From Metopolophium dirhodum (taxonomy: Eukaryota > Arthropoda > Insecta > Hemiptera > Aphididae), in the NCBI RefSeq assembly GCF_019925205.1, contig NC_083562.1, positions 15,376,001 to 15,440,000 of the forward strand: a stretch of DNA of 64,000 nucleotides, given 5' to 3'. A model generated the notes under the pieces. It had not been told where the DNA came from and did not search any database. It saw nothing but the letters and a program-made list of their open reading frames with translations. This document shows positions 37,101 to 51,164 of the stretch, in pieces. A program made the translations under genes and the position numbers. Position 1 is the first letter of the stretch, and each line of letters begins with the position of its first letter.

Positions 37101-40045
37101 AGTTGTATACCGAACAATATTATAAGTAATAACAAAAATGATGATAACAATTAATTTTGTACCTCTATTATATATTATTTACCTTAAAACTCGGTGTGAT
37201 GAAAGACAAATCATAAACAGTTGTATGTCTAATAAACCTAACCATTTCGTATACATTTCACAGTCTCACTAACTGTCGACATTGATGGATAATTCCGAAG
37301 ATTCATAGTTTAAAACGTATATTGTATAATATAATAATATAATGCACGATGATGGATGGACACTGCTGTATTATAGTTGTCCATGATAGGTAGTATAACC
37401 ACAAAAAATCGATATAGGGTTGAATATTTGTTTTGAATATTTGAATAATTACGATGATTTATTTCACAAAATCACCAAATTTGTCTTATATTATTGTTAC
37501 AAAAAATAAAAATAACATGTATCTCATTACATTTATTCACTAAAAACATTAATTTTAAAAAGACGAATAACTTGTATAATAACTGTATTGCTTAATATCT
37601 GCAAGATATAGTGAATTGATTTACTTTATGATTTGTCCCTATATGTTTTTTATATTATGAATTTAGTTATCGTATACTTAGTTAAAACTACTTAATATGG
37701 TCAGTAGTGCTTATTTAAAAATTGTTCATATATTTTTTCTGTTATCATAATAATATGAAAGTATTTTGTGTGCATAAAGGTAAGTACAGTCATACAATTT
37801 TTTTTATTTTCTAAATCAAAATTTAATTTAAAAAAATATTAATACATTTTTGAATTTCCAGCGTCTGGTAGTAATCTTTTCAATGTAATATAAAAGTACG
37901 AAGCGCTTCAGAATTATTAAGTAATTGGAAATGTTTACATTTTAATTAAATTTAAGGTTAACATTGTGTGAATATTTATTATACCTGAAACCCCAATAAA
38001 TATTCAAGCACTTGATTAATTATAACAATTGTATTTAACCTGCCCCTTAAAAAAAACGAAACATTTATTGCATTTTACAGATCGTGTAAACAAGTAAATG
38101 AATTATTAATAAAAATATACCGAGTACAACGACCCTCGTTTTTTTTTAAGGCATAGAATATATAACAACATTTGGCATCTATATCACATTTACACGTGTC
38201 AAAGGTTTACGTGCAGTTGAAAAATATAATATAGGAAATCCATAATTAAGCTTTTTCAGTTTAGCCAGACTTGTTTAGTCATAATTATTAAGTCGAGATA
38301 CTATTTACTTATTTGAAATAACAACAAATGATAATAATTTATTAATATAACCACTAACGGAATGAAAATTAAGTATAACATTTAAGTAACAAATATTATT
38401 TTAATAGAAATTAAGTTGTCTAGATACTCTAAAATTATATTATTAAACCATAATATTGTACTAACTATTAGACTATTCGTATTCATGTGGAATAAAGAAA
38501 TAAAGAAATAATATTTCAAACATAAGAAAGAAAATTAATTAAAGAGTAAAATAAAATATTTATGAGTTCTATAAAAACACACATAATTTTTGTCTCAATA
38601 TAAACATTATAAGGACTATTACAATGAATGCTATTTATCAAGTGTTACTCGTTATTTTTCTAAGTAGGTATAATTCAACACTCGAACAATAATTATATAA
38701 TTTATGAGTTAAGACTTGAGAACTCTTATAGGTACATCAAGAATGTTATATTGTCGTAGTAATACCTGTATAGTAATATTATGCTGGTGCGTTACAATTT
38801 AGTGTGCTAGTCAGTAAGTGAACCACAAAAGCTTTTTGACCTGCATAAAGTGAAGAAACATTAATTGGATTATATTAATTTAATTAAGTAATACCTACAC
38901 TACTATAATATAATATAATACAATGATGAGAAAAATCACACTAAAAATTAAATTAAAAGTTAATTTAAAAGAATTTAACAACTTCTTAACCAATCTTAAA
39001 CTGAAAATAATTGTTGAAAGTTTAAATATTAGACCAAATCTCAAAATAATAACGAGCAGGCTTTATCAAAATGAAGTTAATTATATCTAATAATTAAGTT
39101 AAAGCATATTATATTAACTATTTGGAATTGGCAATTTATAATTCTAAACCCAATGTTAAACAAATTAAAGCATTTAAAATAATCAGATAACACAACATTA
39201 TATTTACTTATTATGTTATGTAATAAAATAAAGAATTATTAACAGCATAAATTATGTTACCAACAAACTATAGTTTATAATAATCACACAAAAAAAAACA
39301 AATTTGTATTTCATTATTGTATTTTGATGTTTTTTTATCCGGGCCTAAAAGTACTTATTATTGGGAAACAGAAAATGTTAAAAGTGTTCCACAACTTTTA
39401 GGAGGTAAAAATAATGTAAATATTGTGAGGAAAATTTATTTGGGAACCACTGGTGACATAGGTTATATAGGTAAACAAATTTAAGCATAATATTTATAGT
39501 CTATTTGATGGTGCATCGAAATATAGAATTCCAGGCTATTATTATTTTAAAGTTATGGCTTTGTGATTATAACATGTTGTACCTATATTTCTATCACACC
39601 ATATAGGAACTCACGAAGGCACTTGTTTTTTCAAGTGTGAATTATTTATTTGTGTGATATTTCATTACAAACATTGTCAAATAATAAGGATATTATATTC
39701 TTTATATACAAATACCTATACAACATCAGTACTATAAATTAAAATACAAAACCAAAAAATAATTATTATTAAATAATAAAATATTAATTGAATATTTACA
39801 CCGAAAATGCTATTATATAGTTTCGATTATAGCCGTTATTGTAGTTTTATCGATATCACATATCATTAGTCTTTAAATTTCTTATAAATCTTTATTAATT
39901 GAAACGTCATATTATTAGCAACAGCGTTGGATTAACTAATGAAATAAATAATAAATAAAAAATGTCCAACGAAATTGACCACAAGATTTTTTCCCTACGA
40001 TTTATGATATTTATATTTTATACATCATATTAACATATTAACATC
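34147..40045. other. Long AT-rich stretch, probably intron or intergenic
   Basis: No coding signal of note on either strand over almost 6 kb. If the exon at 33873 belongs to a gene reaching the CpG-rich blocks at 45-49 kb, this is intron. A short ATG exon-like word with a strong donor (ATG at 37755, CATAAAG|GTAAGT at 37779) is the only splice-site candidate I noted. Confidence 0.4.
34635..34688. repeat. 27-bp tandem duplication
   Basis: Two adjacent copies of a unit beginning TTTAGATAATTCATATAATC, identical except for the last base. This looks like a recent local duplication. Confidence 0.85.
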
Positions 40046-40265
40046 TTAAGGCGGATCCACAGCTTCGTCGTGTGTCGTGTCGTGCGATGGCGTGGTTACT
40101 ATGGTTACAACTGGTAACCATGATGGTTTAAAAGTTGAACTATGGTGAATTATTGGTATACTCGGTTGCAACTTGGTTATTACATGATACCAAAAAAGTA
40201 TAATCACAATACGATTTGATCGACACAACACGATACACAACGTAGCTGTGATGAATCCGACTTTA
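40046..40265. mobile_element. MITE-like element, about 220 bp
   Basis: The left end (TTAAGGCGGATCCACAGC, from 40046) and the reverse complement of the right end (TAAAGTCGGATTCATCACAG) share about 40 bp of imperfect inverted repeat, including CGTCGTGTGTCGTGTCGTG-like words. An inner inverted pair GGTTAC/GTAACC lies near 40095-40118. There is no transposase. The possible target duplication is TTA. Open frames across it are incidental. Confidence 0.65.
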
Positions 40266-40540
40266 CGTTTACAATCATATACAATATAGTATAAACTATA
40301 ATAATTAATAGGTACATAAAAAGTATTCGTAAATACACATACGATTATACGAATAACGATTAAACCGTTATCGAGTGCTCAGCCATCGACAAACAACCCT
40401 ATACCTACGTTATATTTTATATTTAGTTATTTTTATGAGTTATTACTGTTATCTATTATACAATATCAAACAAAAAACCACTTAATGTAGGTACGCTGCA
40501 TCTTTAAATATTGTGTCTGGACGATTATTGTTATTTACAG

Positions 40541-40611
40541 TGCATCCGGGCTTATTGCCAGACAAGGACCGCTGCCGTTGTTTCAATGGAAAGTGTATAT
40601 ATAATATTTGA
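40541..40611 (+). CDS. Candidate terminal exon of a small Cys-rich protein
   Basis: After a good acceptor (TTGTTATTTACAG ending 40540) the frame reads HPGLLPDKDRCRCFNGKCIY then N-I-stop (TGA 40609-40611). The C-x-C-x4-C pattern with N-G-K is typical of disulfide-rich secreted domains (EGF-like ends, knottin-like peptides), but three Cys are too few to assign a family. It starts in phase 1, so an upstream exon is needed. An ATG exon ending CATAAAG|GTAAGT at 37755-37779 has the right phase but would give only 31 residues without a signal peptide. Another frame is open here and could be the true one. Confidence 0.3.
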
Positions 40612-43600
40612 TATGGATGTGTTCTTTTTTTGTGGGGTTGACGACCTTTTTTCTTTTAACTCCTACTACGGCGGTTGTCGTGAGGTTATTGTAATTTGGA
40701 CGATTCCCAAAAAAAGACTGCGCGTCTGCGTCTCTTGCAAATATTATTAATCCTATAATAGTATTTTTTTTATCTTGACACCTCGATTCGTCGCGAAGTC
40801 GACCACTCTGTGAAAAATAACGCTGCAGAGCGTTTGCGAAAGTTTCCAACGAAACGTTTTAAACGAATGTTAAAATGTCAAAACGCGTGCGCGTGATTCG
40901 ATTGTTAAACTCAGAATAATAGCGTGGATTTACATCGTGGATTACACGCTGAACTAGATTTCATGAAGGTTTTAAAACCAAATACTTCCCACTAAATTGT
41001 ATTTTATTATCAGTAAGTATATACCTACAATAATATTACTAGTTAAAAAAAAAATAAGCATATTACGCCTAAATTAAATTGTGGCCACATTATAATATAT
41101 TATATTAATTATATTACTATGTAAATGTAGCCATAAAGTGTAATATAATTGAATTAACTTTAACGTTGGTAACAATTAGTGCAGGGTGCTATTCATACAT
41201 TATAGTTACAACAATCCATCACTGCCATCAAATATAATATAATTAATTATAATTAAGACCAATCGACGAACAATCTTCGTTCAACGAAAAAGCCTTTTAC
41301 TCCGCAGTAACAAAAAAACTACGCATCACTGAAAAACGAGAATGGCAGGTACATATAAAAAAATTAATTATTGTTTTCAGGAAGTAAGGTAAGTAAATAC
41401 CTTTGATGTTTATAAAATATATAGGTAATAAAACGTTAAAATGTACCAAATACCGTATTAAATGAATAAAATGTTACGAATTGTAAAATATCAAACGCAG
41501 AATTTATATAAAAAATAAACACAGCCGGAGAACTGTTTATTATTATCATCATTATTATTATTATTATTTGGTTCTAGTGAGAAAATACCACTGAAAACAT
41601 TTTAGGTATAATTATACTATAGCGATATTTACCTGCACGAAAGAAATGCGTTGTGTGGACAAGAAACAATACCGCGTTTTCGAGTAAGTATTATACGTAT
41701 ATTATAATATACTTGTCTATAAGACTTGACGTGTTCTCTCGTGAGTCGCCGCTGTTATCCAACTCACCATGAATCAGTAGAATAATATTATGTAATTTTA
41801 TCAATTTCAAAAAGGTTTTTTATTATTATTAATTTAGTGTCCAGATTGAACCGTCCGCTTAAAACCGTATCGAATCAATCGGGTAAAAGGCTAATGGCAT
41901 AATATTACAATACATGGTACGCACATGATTAACACGATTACTATAAATTCGGGCGTGTGTGTCACTATGCATATTATGTAACGTTTACAACCGTTTTTTT
42001 TTTTTACTTTTATTGTTATACCGGCGGGCTGTGCCTATGTTATTATAACAGTACCTACAATATGTTACCTATATATAGTATAATAATATGATACCTATGC
42101 ATAATATAGAGGTGGACTGTTGTGTGTTCTCGCCGAACTAGAATGCGTTTCGGGAGTACCTATAACGGGTAACATTTCAACGACACCTACACACGTGTGG
42201 CCCGAGTCCTCCGTGTGTCATGTACTGATATATTATAGCTATAGGTGCATTGCACCATGAAAACTCGAACCGCGTGTGTCAAATTGTTTGTGTCGTCGGT
42301 AAGACAAAAGTTCAACGTGCGTTTCCGTATAACCGTCCGCGTGTTGTACAATACACGCCTATATAGTAATAACATAATGTTATATTAGTCACACGGCATA
42401 ATGTAATATATTATATTATACAGCAGAAAACTTCGTTCGTACAATACTCGTCCAGCGTTCGTGTATGTATAGTATTATATACAAATACAATACGTACATA
42501 ATGTCATAATGATAATATAGTATATGTATAGTTATATGTTGTTTCGTACCAATTAGTACCGGTCGTTACCCGACACTTGTTACCAGTTTGTTTTTATTTA
42601 ATATTATTCTGTTTCCATCCATCTGTGTGTTGTAGCGTCATACACGTATCATGTAAAAACACGCAGCACGTCTTTTCGAGTTTCTTATCCGATTACTGTC
42701 GTGTATCGTCGTTGTTTTACCCGAAAAAATATGTGGAACAAGGTGATAAGGTGACACCCTCACGTTGTGTTTTTCTATATGTCCAAAAACTTATACTATT
42801 TTATTTTCAGATAACCTTATACGGGTGTTATGCAAGACACCCAATATAAAAAAAATGCACCTATAATTATTTATATATATATAAATTTGTATAACTATGC
42901 GTAAATAATATTTATGTAGTACACCTATAATTGCCGCGGAGGTCACCTGAACGTGTAAAATAAGCATTTCTTTTGTGTGAACCAATGCACATTAAAATGT
43001 GCCTACGTATATTATATAATAACCTGCAGTGACTTCAGCTATGAGATTCGCAGTGTGTTTTATCGACTAGTTGTAAAAATATCGGGGACATTGTTTGCAA
43101 CATACGTTGTACGGGCCATAAAAACAAACCTGTAAGCAATATGAACTAGCGAAAATAAAATATCGTAACATTATATTCATTATTTATATTTTACTATTGT
43201 ATGTCTATTTCTCTAGACTGAGATACATAAAACTTGGTGCTTTATAACTGTTTTTATTTCGTATATGGTTCGTTATACTCTTTTACTCATCGATAAAAAA
43301 AATGTATAGTCTTATAGATTACAATAGTACAATACATTATATAAGTATTATTTTTTTTTTATATATATTCGATTTTACGTTCAAAAGTGCGGAATAGTAA
43401 ACTAAAAAAAAACAATCATAAATTTAATATCAATCTTACTACTAAAAATTGAATAGGATTATTATTATAGGATATTCAGAAATTAAATATTTTTGAATTA
43501 TGGTACTTATAGAAAAATATACAATTTATTTCTCTTCTTATTTTCTTCGTATTTAGTATTTGCTCTGTGTTTTATTTATATATAAAACAGCCGGCTTGTT

Positions 43601-45340
43601 ATTGTTTTAAAATTGTGTAATACCTACCTAATTTTGAAAAAAAATGCTCACCTGCATGGTGTGTGGATACAATAACGGACAATACTCGATTTTGTAATCT
43701 CTAGTGCAAATAGTAAACTAACATTTTAATAATATAGTAAATAGACTTACATATATTCATGGTGTACATAAAATGAAACGATCCACGTTTAAAGATAACG
43801 AACGAATAATAATATCAACATATTTTTTATATGTAAGTACTTAACAAATATGCAATTGCAGGTATTCACACAATATAATGTGTGTGATGTTTGAAATTAT
43901 CTTACATGAATGAATATCTGAACTTTTTGGAAGACATTTCCTCGTAAATACTTAAGGAAATGTATTTATACTCTAAAAGTATATTAGGTATAGACTTAAA
44001 TAATTGAATACCTACGTTTGGATTATGGATTTATTCATCTATATTCTAATTAGTAGAGTTATGAGTTAAATTATTTTTATAACAAATCTTTGAATCTAGT
44101 TTTATTTGTTGTATTCATTATTCCTTACAGTTAAAAACTGTTTAGATTCCTTAAACATGTTTTGTTTTGAGAAAAATGTATTACTACACGGATCAATAAA
44201 ATCTAAAAATTAAATTCTCTGTTTAGTAGAGCATGAATTCCAGAATTCATAGAATTAAATAACATTGATGATAATCAAAAAAAAAACATGGTTAAATAGC
44301 TAAATCATGAGGAAGTTGAAAAAATTGAAAATATATTTTAGGTATAAATACCTACGAATGAACTGCAGTATAAATGTCATTGAAGTGAAGAACTTTAACG
44401 ATCGAATATAAACATATATTTAATCATTTGGAAATAAATATATATCACTCAAGAATCAAAATATATTATAAGTACCTATATATATATATAATATTATTGT
44501 ATCTGATAGATATAATGGTAGGCATCTGATAAGTATCTGTAAATCGGTGATTAAAATATTTAAACTGAAAGTAACATTACTTGTTCGCAACTGCATGAGT
44601 CCTTTCTATATTATACTCTATAGCTATATAGTATCTATTACAACTAACCGGTCACTTACGAGTTACGATCGGTAATTGTTTTAAACTATTTACTTTAAAC
44701 GATTATTAACACACGGTTCTATTATACAATACTCGATTAGAAAATACAAACAAACTAGTAAAATTAACATAATGTTCAGTAAAGATATTACGTAAATGGC
44801 TCCATTAGGATTGATTTTTAATCCAAAACGGAAAACGTGTAATACGACACAAGACCGATTTAACTTTGAACCGAAAACGGTGACCTGGAAAACATTTTGC
44901 ATTTCTGCGGAAAACTTTATATATTTCGCGAATTCGGTTGTGATAATACGACAACACTACATGTAATACAACAGTTACTGTCGGTACTATTATAAAGTAG
45001 TATTATAATTTATAGATTATTATAACGTACTGAAATCCAAATTCAAAATCGTATTCAACGATCTCCTGGCAAACGATAAGTGCTTGCTGACGAAGTAAAA
45101 AGTTACGAAAGTAAAAAATAACAAATCAATACGATTCCCAAAAACAACATTATTATTCAAACCTACGCGTAACGTAATCATCAATCATCATCACGTCATA
45201 TCAGAGTATACCTATAAACCTATGCAGATCGGCTAATACGATCGACTCGCGCGTATACGAATATACGATGTATAATAATAATATTGAATTACGGTATATT
45301 GTACATAAACATACTTACTGTGATTGGGTAAGTTATTCGT
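40612..45340. other. AT-rich non-coding DNA
   Basis: No gene is supported. An (ATT)n tract lies near 41541-41568. The 90-codon frame at 42577-42849 is Phe/Tyr/Cys/Ser-rich and lacks domain features. GC content rises modestly around 42.1-42.4 kb with no clear exon. Confidence 0.45.
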
Positions 45341-45349
45341 CGTCGTTGG

Positions 45350-45850
45350 AAATTGATCGTGTCGGAAACCGCTGACTAAGGTATTGTGAACACAAACGAG
45401 CACCGACAGTGGTCGACCGGAGAATGAACGGCGGCGGCGGCGGCGGCAGCTACGTCGGCGACGACACGACGGCGGCAGAGTGCGTATGTGTGTGGTTGTG
45501 TGTGTATATGTGTGTATGTGTGCGTGTGTGTGTGTGGTTTGTGTGTGTGTGCGGGTCGAGCGTGTGTGCGCGCGTGTGGAAATTCACACAGCTTTGCCGT
45601 TTTGTACGCGTGAAGCGCCCGGACGGAGAGTCTTGGTCGTATGAAACCGAAGAGAAATGTTTAGAATAATATTGTTAATATCATTGTTGCGATCATTATA
45701 TTAATATTGTTGACGATATACGAATACGGACTTGGGGTACAGCGAGGAGATCAGACCAGATGCGACAGAGGCAGACGGTACAGGTCGCGGCGGTCGCAGT
45801 GTGGTGCACTGTGGTTACGTACGTGTATAATATAATATTATTATGGAACG
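45350..45850. promoter_or_regulatory. CpG-rich island with (GT)n, possible promoter or 5'UTR
   Basis: It has a (GGC)n run near 45430, CG-rich words and a long irregular GT tract (about 45483-45580). An open frame across it (45409-45669) encodes Gly, then Val/Cys runs from the GT repeat, and is not a credible protein. Composition matches the other CpG-rich blocks of the window. Confidence 0.35.
45483..45580. repeat. Irregular (GT)n microsatellite
   Basis: Alternating GT with scattered A, C and GG interruptions, ending in GCGCGCGTG. Confidence 0.8.
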
Positions 45851-48800
45851 GAATTAAATCGTAATCGTTAAATCGCGTACATGAACGGACGACAGCTAAA
45901 TTAATATAAATCGCTGGTTTTTTATTATCATAACCATTGTCTCGTCACTCGGAGTATCGACGCCGCACGTAATTAATAACGACAAAAAACATATTATTAA
46001 TACGAATATTATGACCAAACGCTCATGACCATACGTTTTCTGTCCACGGCCTCGCGAATCCAACGACGTATACGTTTAATATTCAAGCCCAGATTCGCGC
46101 AAGTGCAAAGTGGGACATTGGTGCACGTGCACTTGGGCTCAAAACTTTGAAAGCCCCATAATTACTTAGAAATACTTTTATTATTGTTTTTCTTTAATAT
46201 TTTTCAATCGGCTGTATCTATGTTTAAAAATGCAATTCAAGTTCAATAAACCAAAAGAAAATAATGATTATTGTATCGCCTGTGGTGTTTATACAATATT
46301 GATGTCACTGTACTGGCTATACTCGAAAAAGAAAAATTATATAGTTACGCGCGATATTAACGTTTTTAAATAAACGGAACTGGGTGAAACGTTTCATTAT
46401 CTATATTATATGTGTATTATTGAACGCAATTTACGTATCATTAAAGTTATTTAAAAATTATTGTTCTACTATTTAGTATAAATTTGGTGGGAGGTGTTTT
46501 GGTAAGTAGGAATGCTCAAATTTAAATGTGGATAGGTACAACTATAGGTACATATATAGAGTATATAGTATATATAGACTAGGATCTTGGGCCCAAAATT
46601 GGTTCATGCGCCTGGTTACCAATTTCTTCCCTGATATATTGTAATATTTTGTGCGGTTTTTTGACATAAATATTATAATTTTGTGGGTATAATGATTATA
46701 ATATTCTTTTTCGAATCCCTTTTAAATAAGTACGTCTCTTGTGGGTACATATACAAAAAATTCCGGTGTTTACTCGCGTGCGCTACCGTTCAGCACGGAA
46801 ACGTTATCGATTTCCACTTTACATAATATATTATGTTAATTTTTCGTTACACTTTGACGACGTTGAGCGCTAAGGGTAGGTAACCTGAAATTGTCTATGT
46901 ATATATTGTATACCTATGAGCATTTTTTTAAGAATTAGTTTCTACCTGTTCCCTCTTCCAATCACCATCACCAACACCACAACCTCCTCACCATCACACC
47001 GAAAATGCTTATTTTATTTAGTCGTTGTTTTTTGTGTTTGTTAACACCACATTACCGCCGATTGAGTATTAACTCGACTATAGTATTATATAAATTATAA
47101 TATATGTAAGTACTATAATATAATATTATTATATCTAAATATAATTTATTAATGTATGTCGATAAATATTATATAATTATTAATTGTTCTCGAACCCGGA
47201 ACCATGACTGTCGGCAAACGCGTAACAATTTATAATTTTCCAATCGTGTTCCTCAAAAAACGTGTCGTCTCCGTACGGATTTTTTTTTGTTTTAAGATTA
47301 AAACATTTCGACTATCAATTAAATAGTTTAGCGCATCCGCTAACACAAACTGATTATATTGTAATAACTATATTACATAATATCGACGGAACCACGACGG
47401 TTACACGACTAAACCGCTCTTACAGCAATGATCGACTTGTATGTTTTAATTAATAATATTATTCACCTGCAGTTCCGGAACTAAATTTAGAAGAGGGGTG
47501 GCAATAGACCGCACAAAAATGTATTAAACATATTATGTTAGTCTTATTTCTTAATCAATTGAAGGTAATTTGTGAAAGACATCACTCTCTTACACTCCCC
47601 CCATACTAGCATAATACGTTTACATAGTTCTTTAACGGTCTTATATATTAGTAATTAAAATTTGAGTTATGGGTAAAGTCTCTATTTTAAACCTAACTTA
47701 CCAATTACCATTTTAATAAAATAAAATAAAATAAGAAGAAATAATATTCAGGCGCTTAGTTTGGTAGAGCAATAACCTCAATTTACCCTCTGAATCGACA
47801 GTCGCAATAATAATAATTATAGTACCCATTATTTTAATGCGTTATCAATTATTTTTTATAAGTTATCACAAATCAATAATCATAATATTCATAAGCAATA
47901 GGTATTAAAATAATCAAGTGAAATATTTTTTGATGATTTCTCAACGCTTTTAAAGTAAGCGAATTGCTCTGAATTAGAAAAACCTTGCAAATTCTGTTTA
48001 ATAATAATAGACAATAGTATAAATATATAGCGGCACCAAAACATCCAAATCCCATTTTCGTTTGTCATAATATATATTATGCTGGTAGGTTAATAGGTCA
48101 GTGGGGCATTGGGGTCGTAGGAGTTCATTAAGGAAAGGGTAAAAATTGTACAAAAATAATTATGATATTAAACTGTACCTAGTTATTTGATTATATTAAC
48201 AAATTATTAAAAACAGAGTTGTCAATGAGGATTGGGGTAAACGACAGATTATTATAGTTTCAAAAACTCACCTCAGAAATCCTTTGTTTTTTAAACAAAC
48301 ATGATATAAACTCGACACAAATCCCACTGATTAATAAATTTACAATAATTGTAACGTATATAATAATAATAATAATAATAATAATTATCATTATTATTAT
48401 TATTATTAATATATACGTAGTATTATTACTATATACGTTATGTGGATAGCCAGACGGGGGGACACTAGTCTGTTAATGACGTATTTGTGTTAATTTCTTA
48501 ATCCTGCACCACTCAGTAGTGGTATTGATTGTTGTATTAATATCTGATATTATATATATAACTATGCTCGTCCTACGCGTTTAATTTGTATTCCAGCGCC
48601 CACGGGGGGTAATCGAGTGACTTGGCGGGGAGTAAAAAATGATTTGTTTTGAACGAGGCACCAAATATTTACCGCATGTAAACCGCAATCCTAGTTTAAG
48701 CCCGATTACCCTGTTATGGGTGGTATAATAAGTGTATTTACTGTATACGGTTACCTAAAAACAGGTCGTACTATATAGAATACGTCGAGACTATAATATT

Positions 48801-48919
48801 ATTATTATGTGGCAATACGAAAAACGTATCGATATAATATTATCATCTTGACTATTAAAATAATAACAATTATATTATTGTTAACTGCATTTTATGTAAA
48901 TTAAACATTATAATATGGT
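45851..48919. other. AT-rich non-coding DNA
   Basis: No gene is supported. At 48361-48410 an (AAT)n run followed by an (ATT)n run forms a long self-complementary microsatellite. Homopolymers and CAC-rich words (about 46960-47000) are present. Confidence 0.45.
48361..48410. repeat. Self-complementary (AAT)n/(ATT)n microsatellite
   Basis: About eight AAT units, then ATC, then about seven ATT units. It can fold into a near-perfect hairpin. Confidence 0.85.
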
Positions 48920-48961
48920 CCACACGCAGCGTGTCAATAACTGTGCCACCGCGGCTATTAC

Positions 48962-49154
48962 CGCCGGGCGACCTGCGGACCGAGCTGTGCGTCCCGTTTT
49001 TCACGCGCGCGCCGATGGTGGCCGCGGAGTGACCCAATTCCTCGGCGTCGTCGGAGGCGGAGGAACGCGCGTGCGCTCGTGTTATGCCCTCCACCCCCGA
49101 CGCATCGATCCGGCCGCGCACCGAGCAGCTGCCGTCCGCGGGACGAGCGAACAG
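48962..49154 (-). CDS. Candidate GC-rich exon on the minus strand
   Basis: On the minus strand the frame downstream of an acceptor-like site (GCCGTCGTCAG|CTG at 49154) reads LFARPADGSC..., then S-S-A-S-D-D-A-E-E-L-G-H-S-A-A-T-I-G-A-R. Its codon pattern (GAC GAC GCC GAG GAA) looks coding. The downstream end is uncertain: GTAATA (exon end 48962) or GTCGCC (exon end 48973, which would match the phase of the exon at 33873). The whole block is CpG-rich, so long open frames are expected on both strands and this could be a 5'UTR or promoter island instead. Confidence 0.35.
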
Positions 49155-49299
49155 CTGACGACGGCGGTCGCGGGGACGAAAACAAAAACAAACAATAAAC
49201 GGCGACCGGCAGAAACCATCGTAATTATGATATATTACGATTATAATATTGTAATGATAATAATATAATAAAATATTGTTAAACATTGTATTACCGTAC

Positions 49300-51160
49300 G
49301 CCTTGGTATAATATAATCTACAATAGTTTGTGCACTCAAGTCATTGTGTGCTCGGCAGGGGGAGGGGGCGAGTTCGATCGTCATTCCGTGACCTTTTTTT
49401 TATCATCTTTAAATCTTAACTGTATAGCAATATTATAGACATTACCTAGTCATTACTTAACCGTAGTTATAGTAACTGTTTGTTTTTATTCTGCAGGGAC
49501 GACAAAACGTATTTTATATTATATTACCACGCAATTACGCGAATACTGCGAAATTCGGTATTGTATGTCAGGCGTCAGCTGATGCCAGCAGGAAGCAAAA
49601 AAAAAATAGTATGATAGACATGTAGGTACATTGTACTTATAGCCGTATTTCGATATTTCGTTAACAATGTTATGTAGGGCCTTCCAAATGAATTACATAT
49701 GTGACAAAAATGGTGGGAATCTCGTAAGAGAACCTCTTCGGGCTTCAAATTTGAAAGATCCTGACACCCTGTACATTGAAATACACCTACGTACAACTTT
49801 GCAAGTACGATTGTCACATTCGCATGTACCTACACGCACGCGCGTTCTACTATCCTTTTTCATGTCACGTGGCCGTTCGATTATATGTTAGTGCGAACGT
49901 CGATATTATATCCACACGCGAAACGTACCCTATGTTATTGTTAGCTGTCATTTCATATTTTTATTTTCACTGCCCTTTGTACACGACCTCCACCTCCGTG
50001 CCCTCAAATTTATATTATTTATGTTTAAACAGACAGATCTGTAATATGAATGCCGAGATCATATTAAGCTCTCATAAACCGAGAGCTAAATCGATATAAT
50101 TTTCAATCTAAAACGACAGGTAATTAATTTTTTATTCTATTAAAATATTAAAATAAAACGTGCAACGGAGTATAATATGCTTTTTTTCCACATCGGACAA
50201 TTAACAAAATGACCCATGTAAATGCCACGTACAGCAGTCGGTTGACGGTTCATTGAACTCTACATTTTATACGATGGCAAACTGAAATATTCCGCTCCGG
50301 TTGAAAAACAAAATGTTATACATTTATATAGGTTATAAATTGATAAATAGGTCACTGCAGATTAACATGAAACATTGCATTACCTGTAACTACTTATTTT
50401 AAGTCCATAGTTTCATAACTTTTATTGATTTTTCTTTTTCAATCAGTCTTTGTTCCCTTTTACCTTTAAGGGAAGAACAATTTTAAATAATTTATTTCAC
50501 TTTATACGCCGTTATATTCGAGCATCGGGCTTTGTCTGCATATTATCAAACAAATCGAATATTCCTCAATCCTTTAAAATCCTTTAAACCTGAACACAAA
50601 AGAAAATAATATCATGTTATTACTATAATGTACCTTTTATTAATGCGTCGTATCTGGGTCTCTTATTGTAATAATAATAATACTAATATAATAATGTCGT
50701 ATAAATCATATGATACAATGGGTTATTAACCCGCTTCCTTCCTTGAACCGGTGAACCTATCCCGTTCGTTTAATTGAAATGAAATCGGAAGAGAATACAA
50801 TGCATGGGACTTACTATTACTGTGTTTGCATATAGAGACGACAAAAAATCACTAGGTATACTAAACGTCGAAAAACTTACTTATCACATATAATTGACAT
50901 ATCGCTTATAAGTTTAACAACCGAATGGATTAATTTTTTTCTTGGCCTGTAAAGTTTTTTCAGGGAAGTATATATACATTTACTTTACAAAAATACTCGT
51001 ATATTATTATGTTGCTTAAAGTTCTAAACATTCTGAAAACGATTTATATGACACATATGAGTATATTATACTACGTTATGGGTATGTTTGATTTTGCTAA
51101 AAGTTTGAACAACATTCGGAAAAGTTCGAATTAATTAAACCTATTAGACTTATTTGCTAT
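49300..51160. other. AT-rich non-coding DNA
   Basis: No gene is supported. GACACCCTGTACA near 49762-49775 resembles a common insect transposon terminus, but no matching second end was found. Overlapping frames on both strands at 49575-50099 are not convincing. Confidence 0.4.
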
Positions 51161-51164
51161 CATC

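Noticed and set aside
45409..45669. 86-codon frame in the 45-kb CpG-rich block
   Set aside because: It is made of a Gly run and a Val/Cys run translated from GGC and GT microsatellites.
49667..49891. Plus-strand 74-codon frame near a GACACCCTGTACA word
   Set aside because: Probably part of a decayed element; no second terminus and no protein-like pattern.
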